DNA of 38,721 bases from an uncultured Duncaniella sp. (GTDB lineage: Bacteria > Bacteroidota > Bacteroidia > Bacteroidales > Muribaculaceae): assembly GCA_910577255.1 (NCBI GenBank), contig CAJTMH010000010.1, forward strand, positions 1 to 38,721, written 5' to 3'. Within the stretch, counting starts at the first letter, position 1. Each line of letters opens with the position of its first letter. Both the position numbers and the translations under genes were made by a program. Of this stretch, positions 32,485 through 38,721 are shown one piece after another. Under the pieces are notes generated by a model that was not told the DNA's origin, made no database searches, and saw only the letters and a list, made by a program, of their open reading frames with translations.

Positions 32485-32516
32485 TTTGGTCTTTTATGGA
32501 TTTATATATAAATTTG
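32485..32516 (+). promoter_or_regulatory. Promoter of the YitT-family gene
   Basis: TTTG (32485-32488), a 20-nt spacer and TAAATTTG (32509-32516) match the consensus on the plus strand, about 80 nt before the start at 32598. The gap 32313-32484 between the two divergent promoters holds a spurious 71-codon minus-strand frame and nothing else I can support. Confidence 0.8.
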
Positions 32517-32597
32517 CGGTGATTAACGAGGCGACCCCGCTTGTGATTTTCGGAAGCTAAAGCCACCTTAATTATATAACTATAAAATTTGATACGT

Positions 32598-33560
32598 ATG
32601 CAGCTGTCAGGTAAAAAACTGTGGATGTCAAGTCGTGACTATGTCATGATTGTGATTGGTATCCTGATTTATGGCTTTGGCTTTTCGGCTTTTATCCTTC
32701 CTGAGAAGGTCGTTATTGGCGGGGTGACCGGTGTGGGTACGATTGTGTACTTTTTGACAGGCAATCCTTACTCCATTGGTATCACTCAGTATGCCATCAA
32801 TCTGGCTCTTCTTGCTATGGCATGGAAAATAGTCGGTCGCTCGTTTGTGGTGAAGACTATTTTCGGCGCGACAGTTATCTCGTTGGTGGTGACTGTGTTG
32901 CCTCCTCTGTTTGATGGCCCGCTCGTGCCGGGTCAGCCTTTCATGAATGTGTGTATAGGCGCCATATTGACCGGTATAGCTTTGGGTATCGTGTTTATCC
33001 ATAACGGCAGCACGGGCGGTACTGATATCGTGGCGGCGATGGTGGCGAAGCGCACGAATGTGTCGATTGGGCGCATGATGCTCTATGTGGATTTCGGTAT
33101 CATATCATCATCCTATCTAATCCATCACGACATCTCCCGCGTGGTCTATGGTTTCGTGGTGCTGATAATCGTGTCCTATATGGTTGATTTGATGATTAAT
33201 ACCAACCGTCAGGCTGTACAGTTTATCATCATTTCAAAGCATTGGGAGCGGATCGCTGAGGCTGTCAATAATCATGCCCGCCGAGGTGTGACTGTTATTG
33301 ACGGTATGGGATGGTATACTAAATCGCCGATGAAGGTGCTGCTGGTGGTGTGCCGTAAGATTGAGTCGGTGACAATTTTCCGAATTGTCAAGAGTATTGA
33401 CAGCCATGCATTCATTACCCAGGCGAATGTGAATGGCGTGTACGGCCAGGGTTTTGACCAGATTAAATTGAAGGGTGACGAGAAACTCAATCATGAGCTC
33501 GGTATTGATGAAGTGAAATCCGAGCCCGGAACGTTAAAGCCGGATAAGCAGATGGCCTGA
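32598..33560 (+). CDS. YitT-family membrane protein (DUF2179)
   Basis: A 320-aa integral membrane protein. Five or six hydrophobic helices occupy residues 15-205, including GFGFSAFILPEKVVIGGVTGVGTI (about 29-52) and IVFIHNGSTGGTDIVAAMVAKRTNVSIG, both typical of the YitT/YvjA family. The soluble C-terminal DUF2179 domain (about 215-305) has the pattern RRGVTVIDGMGWYTKSPMKVLLVVCRK and DSHAFITQANVNGVYGQGF. The function of the family is not established; transport is assumed. The start at the ATG 32598 was preferred over a TTG at 32589. Confidence 0.9.
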   Translation: MQLSGKKLWMSSRDYVMIVIGILIYGFGFSAFILPEKVVIGGVTGVGTIVYFLTGNPYSIGITQYAINLALLAMAWKIVGRSFVVKTIFGATVISLVVTVLPPLFDGPLVPGQPFMNVCIGAILTGIALGIVFIHNGSTGGTDIVAAMVAKRTNVSIGRMMLYVDFGIISSSYLIHHDISRVVYGFVVLIIVSYMVDLMINTNRQAVQFIIISKHWERIAEAVNNHARRGVTVIDGMGWYTKSPMKVLLVVCRKIESVTIFRIVKSIDSHAFITQANVNGVYGQGFDQIKLKGDEKLNHELGIDEVKSEPGTLKPDKQMA

Positions 33561-33661
33561 AGTCATCCAAGGCCCTCGGAATAGGGCGTATTGGCAAATA
33601 CTTAAAATTAACAAAAAGGTATGCGTATTTTGTCTGATTACCATACGTTTTTGTTAATTTT

Positions 33662-33692
33662 TTTGGATGTTTGTGAAAAAGTAGTAACTTTG
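33662..33692 (+). promoter_or_regulatory. Orphan consensus promoter
   Basis: TTTG (33662-33665), a 19-nt spacer and TAACTTTG (33685-33692) match the consensus exactly. No recognised gene follows on this strand before the convergent serine palmitoyltransferase; a terminator is found 155 nt downstream. Confidence 0.75.
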
Positions 33693-33694
33693 CA

Positions 33695-33885
33695 GCGAAT
33701 AGAAATATTCGCATCCCTATAACCCCTGCCTTATCTTGGTCTAATGATTTTGTTTATGGATATTTGGATTGTCTATGATTCACTTATTTTTTCTAATGTT
33801 TTGTAAAATATTTTTGTGATTTTTGCATCGTCGATATCGACGGTTTAGCAGCGGTCTCTGGTTAAAGAGGTCGCTGTTCTTTTTA
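33695..33885 (+). ncRNA. Candidate small RNA of about 190 nt
   Basis: The stretch between the orphan promoter and the terminator at 33849-33884 would give a discrete transcript. It begins with a tight hairpin, GCGAATA-GAAA-TATTCGC (33695-33712), with a GAAA tetraloop. The middle is T-rich and little structured, and the end is the terminator stem. A 20-codon frame with hydrophobic character (33744-33806) lies inside, so a tiny protein cannot be excluded. I do not recognise a known RNA family. Confidence 0.5.
33849..33884 (+). terminator. Rho-independent terminator of the candidate small RNA
   Basis: An 11-bp stem with two G-T wobbles (CAGCGGTCTCT at 33849-33859, AGAGGTCGCTG at 33866-33876) and 6-nt loop followed by TTCTTTTT. 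Confidence 0.8.
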
Positions 33886-33904
33886 TGAGTTTCGCTATAT
33901 ACAA

Positions 33905-33938
33905 ATCAGGGCTGCCGAACATGATTGGCAGCCCTGAT
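33905..33938 (-). terminator. Hairpin terminator downstream of spt
   Basis: A 12-bp perfect stem (ATCAGGGCTGCC at 33905-33916, GGCAGCCCTGAT at 33927-33938) with a 10-nt loop lies 27 bp past the spt stop. On the minus strand TTTGTATA follows, a short T-rich end. Confidence 0.65.
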
Positions 33939-33964
33939 GGTGATAATGTTGTCCCTGCGTGGTG

Positions 33965-35158
33965 TTATTGCTGGGGAATGAGGTCGTATTTGCGGAATAC
34001 TTTCGCGATTGTCTCCAAAGCACGGTTGACTTGTTCCATTGTGTGTGTGGCCATGAGGCTGAAACGGATGAGGGTGTCAGTCGGAGCCACGGCAGGTGAA
34101 ACTACCGGATTGACAAAGATGCCTTCCTCGAGGAGGTCGCGTGTGATGGCGAATGTCTTGAAGTCGTCGCGGATGAAGAGCGGTATGATGGGTGTGGAGG
34201 TGTTGCCGATCTCGAAGCCGAGCGAACGGAATCCGTCGAGGGCGTAATTGGTGAGTTTCCAGAGGTTCTCCTGGCGCTCGGGCTCATTCTTCATTATTTC
34301 CAGCGCGGCAAGGGCGGCGGCTGTGGAGGCCGGGGTGATGCTCGCGGTGAAGATGTATGAGCGTGAGTGGTGGCGAAGATAATTGGTGATTTCTTTGTTG
34401 GTAGCGATGAATCCACCAAGTGAGGCAAACGATTTTGAGAATGTGCCCATGATGAGGTCCACGTCGTCGGCCACGCCATAGTGGTGACATACGCCTCGGC
34501 CGCCGGGGCCGAACACGCCGATGCCGTGAGCTTCGTCAATCATCACGCTCGCGTTGTATTTCTTAGCAAGGTTCACCATCTCTTTCACGTTGGCCACGTC
34601 GCCTTCCATTGAGAAGACGCTGTCGCTTACGATGAGCTTCACCTTGTCGGGGTCGCATTTCTGGAGCTGTTTCTCAAGCGAAGCCATGTCGTTGTGCTTA
34701 TATTTGAGCTGCTGGCTGAATGACAGGCGGCGTCCTTCGATGATGGATGCGTGGTCTTGTTCGTCCCAGAGGATGTAGTCTTCGCGGCCTGTGAGTGTCG
34801 ATACTACGCCGAGGTTTACCTCGAAGCCGGTTGAATAGACCATCACGTCCTCTTTGCCCATGTATTCGGCAAGGGCTGCCTCAAGCTGTTTGTGAAGATC
34901 GAGTGTGCCGTTAAGGAAAGGTGACCCTGCGCAGCCCGTGCCATATTTTCGTGTGGCTTCTATGGCGGCTTCTTTGATGCGGGGGTCGTTGACAAGCCCT
35001 GTGTAGCAGTTGGAGCCAAACATCAGCACCTTTTTGCCATTGATGATCACTTCCGGATCCTGTTCGCTGGAGATGGCTCTGAAGTAGGGATATACGCCTG
35101 CGGCTTTAGCCTGCTGCGGGGTGGTGTACTTGGCTAATTTCTCTTGTAATAAGTTCAT
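33965..35158 (-). CDS. spt: Serine palmitoyltransferase
   Basis: A 397-aa PLP-dependent alpha-oxoamine synthase that condenses L-serine with a long acyl-CoA to give 3-ketosphinganine, the first step of sphingolipid synthesis. Motifs: MFGSNCYTGL (46-55), GTGCAGSPFLNGTLDLH (73-89), DHAS with the PLP-stacking His136, DEAHGIGVFG (208-217) and the PLP lysine Lys242 in GTFSKSFASLGGF. The RRLSFSQQLKYKHNDM segment strongly resembles the Bacteroides enzyme and distinguishes it from 2-amino-3-ketobutyrate ligase (Kbl), which remains the alternative. It is cytosolic, with its own promoter. Confidence 0.87.
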   Translation of the reverse strand: MNLLQEKLAKYTTPQQAKAAGVYPYFRAISSEQDPEVIINGKKVLMFGSNCYTGLVNDPRIKEAAIEATRKYGTGCAGSPFLNGTLDLHKQLEAALAEYMGKEDVMVYSTGFEVNLGVVSTLTGREDYILWDEQDHASIIEGRRLSFSQQLKYKHNDMASLEKQLQKCDPDKVKLIVSDSVFSMEGDVANVKEMVNLAKKYNASVMIDEAHGIGVFGPGGRGVCHHYGVADDVDLIMGTFSKSFASLGGFIATNKEITNYLRHHSRSYIFTASITPASTAAALAALEIMKNEPERQENLWKLTNYALDGFRSLGFEIGNTSTPIIPLFIRDDFKTFAITRDLLEEGIFVNPVVSPAVAPTDTLIRFSLMATHTMEQVNRALETIAKVFRKYDLIPQQ

Positions 35159-35212
35159 AGTTTTTCCGTGTCAAACGATTCGGCGATTGATTATCTTTCC
35201 GATTGCAGGGTG

Positions 35213-35220
35213 CAAAGGTA
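35213..35220 (-). promoter_or_regulatory. -7 box of spt
   Basis: TACCTTTG on the minus strand matches TAnnTTTG, 55 bp before the start. The -33 element is not exact. Confidence 0.55.
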
Positions 35221-35359
35221 TGGAATTTTTTTCACACTTTTATACACTATGTGCCGTATTTTAGTGTTAATTATACAAAACGAGGCTCTGTTTTGTGTTA
35301 TTTTGTCGCTTTTTTGTCCTAAATCGCGACCATCTGATTAATTTTCGCTGGTTTTTTCG

Positions 35360-35367
35360 TATTTTTG
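35360..35367 (+). promoter_or_regulatory. -7 box of the acyltransferase operon
   Basis: TATTTTTG on the plus strand fits TAnnTTTG, 26 bp before the start at 35393. A clear -33 TTTG is lacking. Confidence 0.45.
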
Positions 35368-35392
35368 CAAAAGATTTTTTATCACACGATTT

Positions 35393-36244
35393 ATGGAAAC
35401 AACCACAGAACAGATAGCCTCTAAACGCACAGTCCTTGACTATGACGACATCGTGAAGATGGCACCGGTGCTTAAGGGCAAGCGTAGATTGGTCAACTGG
35501 CTCATGAAGCTTCTGGCCATAGATAAGGTTAACTGGATACATTCTCATAACTTCGACACCCCCGGGCCGCAATTCTGTCGCGGGCTGCTAAGCGACCTTG
35601 ACATAAAGCTGAGGATTGACAATGAGCGTGTGCTTGACAATCTTCCCGAGGGCCCTTTCATCACTGTGAGCAATCATCCGTTCGGCGCTTTGGACGGAAT
35701 AACCCTGATTGACATAGTGGGTAGCCGCCGTCCCGAGTTTAAGGTTATGGTCAACATGATTCTTAACCATATAGTGGCGATGCGCCCCAACTTTATCGCT
35801 GTCGATCAGTCGGCAAGTGATGATCCTGCCAAGCGTGCTGTCTCCGTCAAGGGTATAAAGGAGGCGATCATGCAGGTGCGCAAGGGGTATCCCATCGGTT
35901 TTTTCCCTGCCGGGGCTGTCGGTAACTATAATAAGCATCTGCGTTTTGAGGATCGTGAATGGCAGCCTGCCATCATCCGCTTGATTCAGCAGCTGAAGGT
36001 GCCTGTGATACCTATATTTTTCCATGGGTATAACAGTTGGTGGTTCCGCTTTTTGGGGATTGTGAGCTGGCAGCTTCGTACATTGCGTCTGCCTGCAGAG
36101 GTGTTCCGTCGCAAGGGCGACACTTTGCATATATCGGTCGGCGACCCCATCTCGCCGGAGGAAATCCAGGCCCATAGCGGTTCGCTTGAGGAGCTGGGTT
36201 CGTTCCTGCGCGAGAGGACTTATTCGCTAAGGACTCTTAAATAA
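35393..36244 (+). CDS. PlsC/OlsA-type lysolipid acyltransferase
   Basis: A 283-aa acyltransferase of the glycerophospholipid/aminolipid family. The catalytic block is SNHPFGALDG (93-102), with His95 and Asp101 spaced as in the OlsA/hemolysin-like group rather than the shorter PlsC spacing. A second block, VRKGYPIGFFPAGAVGNYN, and VPVIPIFFHGYNSWWFRFLG follow. Members acylate lyso-ornithine or lyso-glycine lipids at the inner membrane. It is divergent from serine palmitoyltransferase across 234 bp, which places two lipid-synthesis genes side by side. No GNAT partner gene is in the window. Confidence 0.82.
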   Translation: METTTEQIASKRTVLDYDDIVKMAPVLKGKRRLVNWLMKLLAIDKVNWIHSHNFDTPGPQFCRGLLSDLDIKLRIDNERVLDNLPEGPFITVSNHPFGALDGITLIDIVGSRRPEFKVMVNMILNHIVAMRPNFIAVDQSASDDPAKRAVSVKGIKEAIMQVRKGYPIGFFPAGAVGNYNKHLRFEDREWQPAIIRLIQQLKVPVIPIFFHGYNSWWFRFLGIVSWQLRTLRLPAEVFRRKGDTLHISVGDPISPEEIQAHSGSLEELGSFLRERTYSLRTLK

Positions 36245-36287
36245 CATTTCTGTAAAGTATTACGTAAGTCTTTTACCACACTGCACA

Positions 36288-37553
36288 ATGGAGTTGACTC
36301 TTCACGAATATCCTGCTGAGGTACTTGCCGCAAAGCAGCGTTTTGGCATAGTCGGAAATGCTCCCGGGCTTCTTGCTGCCATTTCGCGCGCCATACAGGT
36401 GGCGCCGATTGATTTGTCGGTGCTTATTACCGGTGAGAGCGGTACGGGTAAAGAGTTTTTCCCTAAGATTATTCATAATTTCTCGCCACGCAAGCATGCC
36501 AAATATATAGCGGTAAACTGCGGCGCTATCCCGGAGGGGACCATTGACTCGGAGCTTTTTGGCCACGAGAAGGGTTCGTTCACCGGGGCGGTGTCCTCAC
36601 GTAAGGGGTATTTTGAGGAGGCTGATGGGGGCACCATTTTCTTGGACGAGGTGGCTGAGCTCCCTTTGACTACGCAGGCTCGTCTCCTCAGGGTGCTTGA
36701 GAGCGGAGAGTTTATTAAAGTTGGCTCTTCTACTGTCCAGAAATCGAATGTGCGTATCGTCGCGGCTACTAATGTAGATATGGCGCGGGCAGTGGCCGAG
36801 GGGCGTTTCAGGGAAGATTTGTATTACAGGCTTTCTACAGTGTCGATTCATATCCCCCCTTTGCGCGAGAGGGGCAACGATGTAGTCCTGTTGGCTCGCA
36901 AATTCGCCGCGGATTTCGCCGAGCGATATGCCATGCCGCAGATTTCGTTTGATGATTCTGCGCGTGCTCTACTCCTGCACTATCGTTGGCCCGGAAATGT
37001 TCGGCAACTTAAAAATGTTGTCGAGCAGGTGGCGTTGTTTGATGCCGGGGCGAATGTTGACGCGTCGATGCTTGAGCCGTATATTCCTGATGGCGGCATG
37101 AGCTATGCGCCTGCGGTGCCACATTCCGATAGGTCACATGACTATGCGTCTGAGAGGGATATGCTTTTCGGGATGATTTTCCGGCTTCAGAAGCAGATAG
37201 AAGTGCTCAACGCTAAGCTCGCAGTGGCAGAAGGTGGGGCGTCGATTGGCCGAGAGGCACTATACACGCCTGTCGAGAATGTTGAGGCTGCTGACGCTCC
37301 GTGCACTACGTCGCTTGTGCGCTTCCAGCCTTTCGCTTCCCCTCTGCCCGAAAAGCAGCCGGAGGCGCCCAACGGTGTCGAAGCTGCTGAAGCAAGGGTG
37401 TCGGATGCTCCTGCGACCCTTGAGGATACCGAACGCGAGACCATACGTAGATCGTTGGAACGCAATGGTGGCCGTCGCAAAGCTGCTGCCAAGGAACTTA
37501 ATATTTCCGAACGAACTCTTTATCGTAAGATAAAAGAGTATGGGATTGAATAG
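36288..37553 (+). CDS. Sigma-54-dependent activator (AAA+ and Fis-type HTH) without receiver domain
   Basis: A 421-aa transcription activator. It starts almost directly with the AAA+ sigma-54 interaction domain (about 18-250): Walker A GESGTGKE (49-56), the sigma-54 loop ELFGHEKGSFTGAV (89-102; GSFTGA instead of GAFTGA), Walker B GGTIFLDEVAEL (114-125), and RFREDLYYRL plus WPGNVRQLKNVVEQ. A variable linker (about 270-380) rich in Ala, Glu and Pro leads to a Fis-like helix-turn-helix (about 380-421, GGRRKAAAKELNISERTLYRKI). No N-terminal receiver or sensor domain is present, so control is probably by expression or a partner protein. It lies 43 bp after the acyltransferase. Confidence 0.92.
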   Translation: MELTLHEYPAEVLAAKQRFGIVGNAPGLLAAISRAIQVAPIDLSVLITGESGTGKEFFPKIIHNFSPRKHAKYIAVNCGAIPEGTIDSELFGHEKGSFTGAVSSRKGYFEEADGGTIFLDEVAELPLTTQARLLRVLESGEFIKVGSSTVQKSNVRIVAATNVDMARAVAEGRFREDLYYRLSTVSIHIPPLRERGNDVVLLARKFAADFAERYAMPQISFDDSARALLLHYRWPGNVRQLKNVVEQVALFDAGANVDASMLEPYIPDGGMSYAPAVPHSDRSHDYASERDMLFGMIFRLQKQIEVLNAKLAVAEGGASIGREALYTPVENVEAADAPCTTSLVRFQPFASPLPEKQPEAPNGVEAAEARVSDAPATLEDTERETIRRSLERNGGRRKAAAKELNISERTLYRKIKEYGIE

Positions 37554-37574
37554 TCCGCTTGTTCGGCAGCCTGA

Positions 37575-38462
37575 TTACTGCTCCTTTATCCTTATTACTC
37601 TTAGGCCGGTTATTTGATGCGCTTTGCGTAAATAGTCCGAAAGATTTAACTTGTCGATGACCACTTTGCCTGCTTTTGATGAGGCGTGGAGCAGGTGCGG
37701 CCCATCCTTTTCCATTACTATTATTCCCATGTGGCTCACATCAAGACCTGGTGTTTTGGTGGTGAGTGCTACGATGTCGCCCTCTTTGAGGTTGGCGGTG
37801 CCGTTCTTGCCCATGAGAGAACTGCTCTTGATATAGGGGAAGCGGTGGGAGCGATATCCTACTTCGGCGCTTTTGATGCGTTCATACTCGGTTGAGTCTT
37901 TGAGTGCCGGGTAGGCTTCGCGGTGGCGCGACATGTAGTCCAGCGTCTTCACCTGATAATGTGAGTTGGGTAGGCGGTCGGTCATTTCCTGTATATATCC
38001 GCGATGATTGTTCGACACGATCCAGTCGCTTATGTAATGCAGGCGTGAGCCGTATCCATCTACGCGTCCCTGCCTATAGCGCATTTGCTCGAGGTTGTGG
38101 AGGAAATCTTGCCATGAGCTTCTTCGTTCCTCGATGGTGAGTGCGAGGGCTGCTACTATGTCGATGAATGTTGTGCAGTCGAGTTCATCAAGGTTTACGG
38201 TCAGCATTTCGGGCGAACCTTCAAGTGTCCCTGCCACATAAGGTGTGCCTATGAATTCTTTGGCTATCAATGCCACAGTTTCGTTTGGTGTCGTCGGGTG
38301 AGCATTGGTGACTTTGATGAGAATGTCGGTTATTTTCGTTGTGTCTGAGCTTTCATTGTGCCATCTCACTTCTGTAGGAAGTATTGCGTGGGCCGGGGGA
38401 GCATATGTGAATGCCGTAGCTAATACGGCACACATTATTATATAATATAGGCGATTCTTCAT
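37575..38462 (-). CDS. DUF1460 family N-acetylmuramoyl-L-alanine amidase-like protein
   Basis: A 295-aa exported protein with signal peptide (about 1-26, ending AHA). The DUF1460 catalytic domain belongs to the NlpC/P60 (papain-like) superfamily: Cys96 in LDELDCTTFID, His244 in DVSHMGII and a following LLHASS (about 256-261). It is predicted to cleave peptidoglycan fragments in the periplasm, as characterised for Bacteroides DUF1460 amidases. It is a single gene, convergent with the sigma-54 activator, which ends 21 bp away. Confidence 0.88.
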   Translation of the reverse strand: MKNRLYYIIMCAVLATAFTYAPPAHAILPTEVRWHNESSDTTKITDILIKVTNAHPTTPNETVALIAKEFIGTPYVAGTLEGSPEMLTVNLDELDCTTFIDIVAALALTIEERRSSWQDFLHNLEQMRYRQGRVDGYGSRLHYISDWIVSNNHRGYIQEMTDRLPNSHYQVKTLDYMSRHREAYPALKDSTEYERIKSAEVGYRSHRFPYIKSSSLMGKNGTANLKEGDIVALTTKTPGLDVSHMGIIVMEKDGPHLLHASSKAGKVVIDKLNLSDYLRKAHQITGLRVIRIKEQ

Positions 38463-38490
38463 GATTACTATATCAGGTTAAATTTTTCCT

Positions 38491-38522
38491 CAAAATTACG
38501 CAAAACTTTCTGTCTTGGCAAA
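38491..38522 (-). promoter_or_regulatory. Promoter of the DUF1460 gene
   Basis: On the minus strand TTTG (38519-38522), a 20-nt spacer and TAATTTTG (38491-38498) match the consensus, about 30 bp before the start. The remaining 200 bp to the window end hold no gene; a lone TAAATTTG box at 38698-38705 points out of the window on the plus strand. Confidence 0.72.
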
Positions 38523-38721
38523 TCTCTTTTTTGCAAAAAGAGGATGTGTTGCTTATATTTCTCTCCGGTGTTTTTTGCGATTATGCGTAGATGGAGCTTG
38601 CGAATATTGTTATTCGGTTTAGAGGTCGGAAGTGAGTTGGGAAGGAGAATGAAGAGGTGAAAATGGCATAAAAATGGCCTGATGGGTGGATAAATGTTAA
38701 ATTTGCGTTAAAATAGTCGGG

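Noticed and set aside
32351..32566. 71-codon minus-strand frame between rplM and the YitT gene
   Set aside because: It lies across the YitT promoter region, has no motif and no promoter of its own.
1..38721. CRISPR array, insertion sequence, integrase or prophage genes
   Set aside because: No regularly spaced repeats, transposase or phage-like proteins were found in any frame.

Overview
The window reads as chromosomal DNA of a Bacteroidales bacterium, possibly a Muribaculaceae relative (the family placement is an inference). The evidence: the ribosomal order rplM-rpsI-rpsB-tsf; a Bacteroides-type serine palmitoyltransferase; a DUF1460 amidase; start codons without Shine-Dalgarno sequences; and many promoters of the Bacteroidetes type (TTTG, 19-20 nt, TAnnTTTG). 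Several of these promoters match the consensus exactly (32282-32312, 33662-33692, 32485-32516, 5983-6014, 2185-2216).

Layout. 1-284: end of an upstream transcript and a gene-free, hairpin-rich stretch. 285-5918 (minus strand): a short-chain dehydrogenase, a small secreted protein, the class A penicillin-binding protein PBP1A and GDP-L-fucose synthase. 6080-22340 (plus strand): a surface polysaccharide locus. It opens with a promoter and a structured leader of about 260 nt. An AT-rich block of assembly and modification genes follows: Wzx flippase, three left-handed beta-helix acyltransferases, a sugar epimerase, two GT2 and one GT4 glycosyltransferases, an EpsG-type Wzy polymerase, a cytidylyltransferase, a LicD transferase and a GT4 gene split by a frameshift. 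The locus ends with GC-richer precursor genes (ugd, rfbA, rfbC, rfbD, rfbB) and a strong bidirectional terminator.

22429-29085: tRNA-dihydrouridine synthase, an EVE-domain protein, a degenerate metallo-beta-lactamase-fold exported protein behind an ABM-domain protein, tRNA-Ser(CGA), RNase Z, and a LytS/LytR-type two-component pair. 29336-32172 (minus): the ribosomal operon, with promoter and leader. 32485-38462: a YitT-family membrane protein, a probable small RNA locus, serine palmitoyltransferase, divergent to it an OlsA/PlsC-type acyltransferase with a sigma-54 activator, and a DUF1460 cell-wall amidase.

How the genes work together. The polysaccharide locus predicts a Wzx/Wzy-made polymer. 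It may contain hexuronic acid (Ugd), L-rhamnose (RfbABCD) and possibly 6-deoxy-L-talose (the epimerase), with O-acyl groups and a phospho-alcohol substituent (cytidylyltransferase plus LicD). The initiating transferase, the export proteins and any UpxY/NusG-like antiterminator are not in the window. The most notable candidates are the structured, possibly attenuating leader of this operon, the glycosyltransferase broken exactly at its interdomain junction, the cytidylyltransferase-LicD pair, and an unannotated transcript unit at 33662-33885.
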